Positions 59,596-64,000 of a DNA stretch of 64,000 bases are shown piece after piece (positions within the stretch are counted from its first letter, which is position 1; the number at the start of each line of letters is the position of its first letter). Position numbers and translations under genes: made by a program. The notes beneath the pieces were generated by a model. The model had not been told where the DNA came from and did not search any database. It worked only from the letters and a program-made list of their open reading frames with translations. Origin of the DNA: Bdellovibrionales bacterium (GTDB lineage Bacteria > Bdellovibrionota > Bdellovibrionia > Bdellovibrionales > UBA1609); assembly GCA_020628165.1 (NCBI GenBank), contig JAHDFM010000018.1, positions 1 to 64,000 of the forward strand, given 5' to 3'.

Positions 59596-59826
59596 ATGAA
59601 TAAAACTGAGTTAAAGATCGGTGCTCTTTACGAACATTACAAAGGCATGCACTATCGTGTTCACAATATAGTGTTGCATAGTGAAACTTTGGAAGAGCTA
59701 GTTTTTTATGAAGCTCTCTATGACAACAAGCTGGGTAAAATGTGGGTGCGTCCGAAGGAAATGTTTCTTGAGACGGTTACAATTGATGGCATCGAGACTC
59801 CTAGATTTAAACTTCTTTCCGAATAG
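59596..59826 (+). CDS. DUF1653 family protein
   Basis: 76 residues. YEHYKGMHYRVHNIVLHSET, ELVFYEALYD and KMWVRPKEMFLETV are the defining motifs of DUF1653, a small cytosolic family of unknown function. Full length for the family. Monocistronic, with weak SD (TTAGGTT). Confidence 0.9.
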   Translation: MNKTELKIGALYEHYKGMHYRVHNIVLHSETLEELVFYEALYDNKLGKMWVRPKEMFLETVTIDGIETPRFKLLSE

Positions 59827-60156
59827 CTTTTAAAGCGATAACTTTTAAAAACTGCATTTAATGCCTCAAAGGCCTTATTTTTGTTCAAGCCTTTGCTCTA
59901 GTCATAATTTATACACTTTAAATAGAAAGATCCCCCTAATACTTGTTAGGTAATTGTTTCCTTGTCTATGGTCGAATTTAGCAAAAAGCTTAAATAATTT
60001 CCGCTAGAAGACCGATCTAATTTGTATCAGAAAAAGACAGTCAAACTGCGTGATAACAGTTCAGTTGTTAACAATTTTGACATTCAAATGGCACACATTT
60101 GATCTGATATGGCACCAGCTTCGCATTGTAATAGGGTAAAAAGAGGGGAGAGATTT
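59827..60156. other. Intergenic region, no gene seen
   Basis: 330 A+T-rich bases before the next gene. A weak hairpin (CAAAGGC/GCCTTTG near 59867-59895) may terminate the DUF1653 gene. A TTGACA at 60077-60082 could be a -35 box, but no matching -10 is at standard spacing. An upstream in-frame ATG at 60109 is not used (see next gene). Confidence 0.45.
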
Positions 60157-60774
60157 ATGACCAATGTAATCAAGTTTCCAGGTAACAATTTTAATAAGAA
60201 CTCAAAGCAAGTTGTTAAGGTTACTAAATCTAATAGAAACTCTTATGTCATTATGGCCTCTCTTTTTTGTTTAGTGATGGGATTATCTGTATTTAACAAA
60301 AAATTTGAGAATGGCTTCAATAACCCAACTAAGGGAATGAGAGGCTTAGCCAGCGTAGATCAATCTGCTTTTGATATGAACAACGAAAAATTAATTGCTT
60401 TGATCAACTCTAAGAAAAGTAGACGCATTGCCAGCTTTGGTGCTCCAAGCAAGGATGTGGATGAACTCATGTTTGGTGAGTTGAGTGAAAGGTTTCGTAT
60501 TTCAAGAGATGCCTCTAACTTAGTAACTTCTATTGAAAGAATTCCTGGTGCTACTGGCGAAAATGAAAAGCAATTCGATATCTCATTTTTAGAGAAATAC
60601 AAAAAAGCCTTTGGTGCTGAACGCTTAGAGTTAAAAACTGCAAACGTTCCCAAAGATGGAAATATGCTTTTATCAACTTACACTCTTTACAATGGTAACA
60701 ATAAAGCCTTTGCTAAAGCGAAGGTCATCACTACTAACGTGAGTGACTTAGTGAGCATTACTTTAGAGCTTTAA
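60157..60774 (+). CDS. Single-pass membrane protein of unknown function
   Basis: 205 residues from MTNVIKFPGNNF, with GAGGGGAG as SD; a longer frame from 60109 starts before that SD. Basic cytosolic N-terminus, one membrane helix (about 30-46), then a periplasmic part of about 155 residues rich in lysine and serine, with no recognised motif. The layout suggests an inner-membrane-anchored periplasmic protein. A terminator follows, so it is monocistronic. Confidence 0.7.
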   Translation: MTNVIKFPGNNFNKNSKQVVKVTKSNRNSYVIMASLFCLVMGLSVFNKKFENGFNNPTKGMRGLASVDQSAFDMNNEKLIALINSKKSRRIASFGAPSKDVDELMFGELSERFRISRDASNLVTSIERIPGATGENEKQFDISFLEKYKKAFGAERLELKTANVPKDGNMLLSTYTLYNGNNKAFAKAKVITTNVSDLVSITLEL

Positions 60775-60807
60775 TATTCACTCAAGTAAATTTAAGTTAT
60801 TATTTAT

Positions 60808-60842
60808 AGCTCAAAGTACAGGCCTTTGAGCTCTACTTTTAA
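60808..60842 (+). terminator. Intrinsic terminator after the 205-residue protein gene
   Basis: AGCTCAAAG pairs with CTTTGAGCT around a 7-nt loop, followed by CTACTTTT. A 9-bp stem at the right distance from the stop. Confidence 0.75.
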
Positions 60843-60987
60843 AAGATCAATTCATACCATTACTTAGACAAGACCATCGTCTTTGCTTGTTAACAAAACC
60901 ATAACTTAAACTCTTGCAAAGCTAACAAACTCAATCAAAGTACAACTTTTTGTTAAATATTGAGACACTCTTTGCCGATAAAACCTT

Positions 60988-62865
60988 ATGGTACTTAACG
61001 ATGATCATCTAGAAACTAAACAAGTTTCAAAAGAAAATTCCTACAAGTTGATAGAGAGTTTATCATCTGCCAAACTTTATGATCGTTTTGCTGCATTCAT
61101 CATTGATTATTCTGTCATATTGTCACCTTTGATTTGGTTTTTAATTTCTCCCTTTAAAAAACAAATGGGTGTATATGCTTTGACGGGTGAGAGTTCATTG
61201 AATTCTTTTGTTATTTTCAACATTGTAGTTGTGTTGCTGAGCTTATCATTCATTTACAATTTTTTATTCACTTGTTTTTTTGGGGCCACTCTAGGTCAGA
61301 TTTTTATGAAAATAAAAATCAAAAGCATTGTGCGTAATGAGAGTTCAACTGTGTATGATGCATTTATAAGATCATTGATTTTCTCTATTTCTCTTCTTTT
61401 AGGTGGTTTGCCATTTGTTTTTATTTTACTTCATCCAAACCATAGAAGCATTCATGAGTTGGTGTCAGACACCTATACATTTTCTCTCGTCAGGAATACA
61501 ACTGCGAAAAAGTACAACGTACAGCCATTTCGTTTTGTGTTCATCCTAAGTACCATTTTGTTCTTTTTTAGTAGTCTTTTTATTTTTAGCAGTTATTACA
61601 AACTTAATTACTCACATTCTACATTGCAAGCTGAACAGCTATGTGAAGACATCGATCAAATTGAAGCCAGTTGGCCAGAAGCGCAAGGTTTAGCTCCTAA
61701 ACGTTTGAGTATTGCTATGGCTTTGTACGCCATTGACGGGGCGGGCAAAGAGTGTCTCGAGCAAGAGGCCAACTATGTATTTAAAACGGGTGAAGAGTCT
61801 GAACTTGCCTACTTAGCCAAAGCTTTTGTCTTTGCCGGAGAAGCAAAAAGATCTGATGAGTATTTAGAAAAAGTTTGTCAAATTGATGAAGGTTCAGAAG
61901 CTTGTAAAATAGCTCAAGTCATAGATGGTTGGGCTCAAGATGACTATGATGCGGTAGATGAGGCCTTCGCTGATTTGAACACAAGCAGTCCTTACGTCAA
62001 TATTTGGAAGTCTAGATACTTCTTATCAAAAGGTATGTATCAACAGGCACTGAATTCGATCAACACTTTGCCAAAAGTGAATGCTCTTTCGGATTATGCC
62101 AGCACTCACAAAATAAAACTATACTGGTACGGACGCGAATACAAATTATCGCAAGTCATTTTTGACAGTTATTTAGAAAAAACGAACACTGAAAAAATCA
62201 CGTTAGCGCATTGGATGTGCTCCGAAGAGTTACAGCTATCTTGTGAGAACTCAGGCAGCTCATCTTGTGATTATGTTGAACAGGAATCACAAAAGCTAGA
62301 TTACATTGGAGACCTGGCTTTACTTCAAAAGTTAGATTGCCAAGAAAACTATGCCACACACCCTAAGTTTGAATGGAATCATGAAGTGACAAAAATGATC
62401 GACTACTTAGACAAGCAAGTGGAGCTAACAGAGGCAAGCCTCATTGATTTTATAAGCACAACTCTGTTTATTGATAAAAACATTCCAGTCTTTGTTATTG
62501 AAAAATTCTTAAAACAACAATCTGAACCCTTGTCAGATGATTTATTAAATACTCTCATTTCTTTTACGGACTCTTTAAAAATTCGTTTTGAGAAAAATAA
62601 GATCAGCGCTAAAATTTTAGATGTTCTTGTGCAGCAAAAAGAATTCAACTTTGCCTTTGAATTTGGCCAAAATTACATCGACAACTCCTCTGAAAATTAT
62701 TTAAAAAATATGGTGATAAGTAGTTTTTATGCCGACCAACTAGATTTTACTAAAATTTATCTGAGTAAAACAAAAAGACAAAAACAACTGGCTGTCCAAA
62801 GAACTCTCGCTGGCGAAGAAGAGGTCAATAAGATTGAAGAATTGTTGCTAGAAGGTGAGCAATGA
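60988..62865 (+). CDS. RDD-domain membrane protein with helical repeat domain
   Basis: 625 residues. The RDD domain (about 25-170) has YDRFAAFIIDYSV with Arg33 and Asp40, GATLGQIFMKIKI and further membrane segments; a fourth helix lies at about 186-205. The remaining 420 residues form a periplasmic or extracytosolic helical part resembling TPR/Sel1-like repeats, with many cysteines (about ten). RDD proteins are often linked to transport, but the role of this fusion is unknown. The stop overlaps the rhomboid start (ATGA), so the two are coupled. Confidence 0.75.
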   Translation: MVLNDDHLETKQVSKENSYKLIESLSSAKLYDRFAAFIIDYSVILSPLIWFLISPFKKQMGVYALTGESSLNSFVIFNIVVVLLSLSFIYNFLFTCFFGATLGQIFMKIKIKSIVRNESSTVYDAFIRSLIFSISLLLGGLPFVFILLHPNHRSIHELVSDTYTFSLVRNTTAKKYNVQPFRFVFILSTILFFFSSLFIFSSYYKLNYSHSTLQAEQLCEDIDQIEASWPEAQGLAPKRLSIAMALYAIDGAGKECLEQEANYVFKTGEESELAYLAKAFVFAGEAKRSDEYLEKVCQIDEGSEACKIAQVIDGWAQDDYDAVDEAFADLNTSSPYVNIWKSRYFLSKGMYQQALNSINTLPKVNALSDYASTHKIKLYWYGREYKLSQVIFDSYLEKTNTEKITLAHWMCSEELQLSCENSGSSSCDYVEQESQKLDYIGDLALLQKLDCQENYATHPKFEWNHEVTKMIDYLDKQVELTEASLIDFISTTLFIDKNIPVFVIEKFLKQQSEPLSDDLLNTLISFTDSLKIRFEKNKISAKILDVLVQQKEFNFAFEFGQNYIDNSSENYLKNMVISSFYADQLDFTKIYLSKTKRQKQLAVQRTLAGEEEVNKIEELLLEGEQ

Positions 62866-63908
62866 TTTTTCCCTTTCCCAAAGTTTCATTTTCGTTTCAT
62901 CGCTGTCCGATCACGTGGGTTTTAGTGCTCCTCAATGCTGCCATGTTTTTTGCTTTTTACACTAGCAACGTCTGGCACCAAATCGGTATGGAGAAGATTC
63001 TCGATGATGAGTACTTCTATAAAACTCAAGCCAGTGTCTATAAGTTTTACGTCGACAATCATGTTGAAAGTTACAATGACACCCAGAAAAAAATGGTGTC
63101 TAACAATATCGAGAACCAACATAAAGCGAGGGTGGTTGCAAGTTTCGCCTTGAGTGATCAACGTTTTGTAAATGACATTATGTCCGTTGATTTAGAAGGT
63201 GATAAAGTGGCCATCACTCACTGGAAAAAGAATTTTAAAAAACTCCTTGAGATTCAAAAGAGCGCCCCTAATTACCAGTTGGGTTTATTGTCGAACTCGT
63301 CATTATTTAATTTGATCAGTTATCAGTTCATGCATGCAAATTTTGGTCATTTGATGAGTAACATGATTTTTTTGTTTTTATTTGGAGCATTGCTTGAAAG
63401 CTTGTTTGGTGGACTTTTATTACTTCTGACTTATTTCGCCAGTGGAATTATTGCGGCTTTGGTATTTTTAAATTTTTCCATGTATGTGAATTCACCCCTC
63501 ATTGGTGCCAGTGGTTCCGTCAGTGGAATTTTAGCGGCTTACTGTTTGGCTAATTATAAAAACAAACTCAGGTTTTTTTACTTTCTTTACATTCCAAAGC
63601 CTGAGTACATGGGCTTTGTTTATTTTCCGCCCTGGATTTTATTGATCTACTGGTTTTTGACAGACTTAACTGGCTATTTAAGTCAGGTGACCGAATTCGC
63701 TGGCGTGGCCTACACCGCTCATATGGGAGGCCATTTAGCTGGAATTGTCATTGCTTTGTCGATCTTATTCCTTTGGAAGAAAAAGACATACTTGGATTCA
63801 TCTCATCAGCGTGCAGGTGAAATGACTCCTCTAAGCGTCCTCATTCGGAGCAAAACCTCTGCGCATCGTATTTTCGGTGATGCATCTCGGTTCCATAAAT
63901 TGCCTTAG
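62862..63908 (+). CDS. Rhomboid family intramembrane serine protease
   Basis: 348 residues, six or more membrane helices. The catalytic dyad is visible: GASGS with Ser217 and AHMGGHLAG with His287. FMHANFGHLMSNM (157-168) is the oxyanion-side motif. A large extracytosolic insert (about 35-150) follows the first helix, unusual for the short bacterial form. ATG overlaps the RDD gene stop by four bases. The last 26 codons overlap the convergent dehydrogenase gene, so the tail sequence is shared antisense DNA. Confidence 0.9.
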   Translation: MIFPFPKVSFSFHRCPITWVLVLLNAAMFFAFYTSNVWHQIGMEKILDDEYFYKTQASVYKFYVDNHVESYNDTQKKMVSNNIENQHKARVVASFALSDQRFVNDIMSVDLEGDKVAITHWKKNFKKLLEIQKSAPNYQLGLLSNSSLFNLISYQFMHANFGHLMSNMIFLFLFGALLESLFGGLLLLLTYFASGIIAALVFLNFSMYVNSPLIGASGSVSGILAAYCLANYKNKLRFFYFLYIPKPEYMGFVYFPPWILLIYWFLTDLTGYLSQVTEFAGVAYTAHMGGHLAGIVIALSILFLWKKKTYLDSSHQRAGEMTPLSVLIRSKTSAHRIFGDASRFHKLP

Positions 63909-64000
63909 GTAATCTGGTCCGCCAGTCTTACTGCCTAAACCTGACATTTTAAACCCACCAAAAGGATGACGATCCACCATGGCCCCTGTAATGCTACGGT
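63831..64000 (-). CDS. 1-pyrroline-5-carboxylate dehydrogenase, 3' end only
   Basis: Reading the minus strand from the window edge, 55 codons are open to a TAG at 63833-63831. They read RSITGAMVDRHPFGG, FKMSGLGSKTGGPDYL, then TEPR-like MEPR, CITENT and RRGFAPNEDA. This is the C-terminus of the proline-degradation P5C dehydrogenase (RocA/PutA C-terminal type). It oxidises glutamate semialdehyde to glutamate with NAD. The catalytic part lies outside the window. It overlaps the rhomboid gene by 78 nt, tail to tail. Confidence 0.88.
   Translation of the reverse strand, partial: RSITGAMVDRHPFGGFKMSGLGSKTGGPDYLRQFMEPRCITENTMRRGFAPNEDA

Overview
The window is a stretch of bacterial chromosome, roughly 40% G+C by eye, dominated by the main ribosomal protein and RNA polymerase superoperons. 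The order tRNA-Thr, tRNA-Tyr, tRNA-Gly, tRNA-Thr, tufA, tRNA-Trp, secE, nusG, rplK is the classic proteobacterial arrangement. Short lipoproteins with an LYQNC-type lipobox, a delta-proteobacterial-style type IV pilin, an LptE-HolA pair and DUF1501/cytochrome-like genes suggest a Gram-negative of the Bdellovibrio-like lineage (Bdellovibrionota). That placement is an inference from gene content, not from a database search. Start codons are often GTG or TTG (nusG, rpoC, secY, adk, holA, rplP, rplR, rpsE), and several starts were moved to fit a Shine-Dalgarno (SD) sequence.

Layout. 1-2.05 kb: tRNA cluster with tufA; the spacer between tRNA-Gly and the second tRNA-Thr holds a terminator-like hairpin and a degenerate direct repeat. 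2.1-13.9 kb: secE-nusG-rplKAJL-rpoBC, with an L10 leader whose RNA can mask the rplJ ribosome binding site and an attenuator-like hairpin before rpoB. 14.0-14.9 kb: rpsL-rpsG, closed by a strong terminator. 15.0-18.5 kb: a non-ribosomal block (membrane SGNH hydrolase, type IV pilin, translationally coupled TPR-like protein) separating rpsLG from fusA. 18.7-20.8 kb: fusA with a divergent domain IV. 20.8-21.4 kb: a gene-free gap with a 126-bp inverted repeat and a good promoter. 21.4-34.5 kb: the S10-spc-alpha run from rpsJ to rplQ, including secY, adk and a small rpmJ; rplX (L24), rpsN (S14) and rpsD (S4) are absent from their usual slots.

34.5-64 kb is accessory or housekeeping DNA: an O6-alkylguanine-DNA alkyltransferase, a thioredoxin-like protein, three family 2 glycosyltransferases, a secreted HExxH protein, a DUF2878 membrane protein, a methyltransferase, a VanX-like dipeptidase, an extended SDR, envelope lipoproteins and a barrel-like protein, a lytic-transglycosylase-like protein, and a two-gene unit pairing a two-CxxCH protein with a Tat-exported DUF1501 protein. 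Then follow tRNA-Glu and tRNA-Lys, purA, a SerA-like dehydrogenase overlapping a class V aminotransferase (likely serine synthesis), lptE-holA, a DUF1653 protein, a membrane protein of unknown role, an RDD-domain protein coupled to a rhomboid protease, and the 3' end of a 1-pyrroline-5-carboxylate dehydrogenase gene that overlaps the rhomboid gene tail to tail.

No rRNA, CRISPR array, transposase, prophage or recognisable defence system was seen. The strongest oddities are the missing ribosomal protein genes, the unusual EF-G, the long inverted repeat, the pilin block in the str region and the CxxCH/DUF1501 pair.
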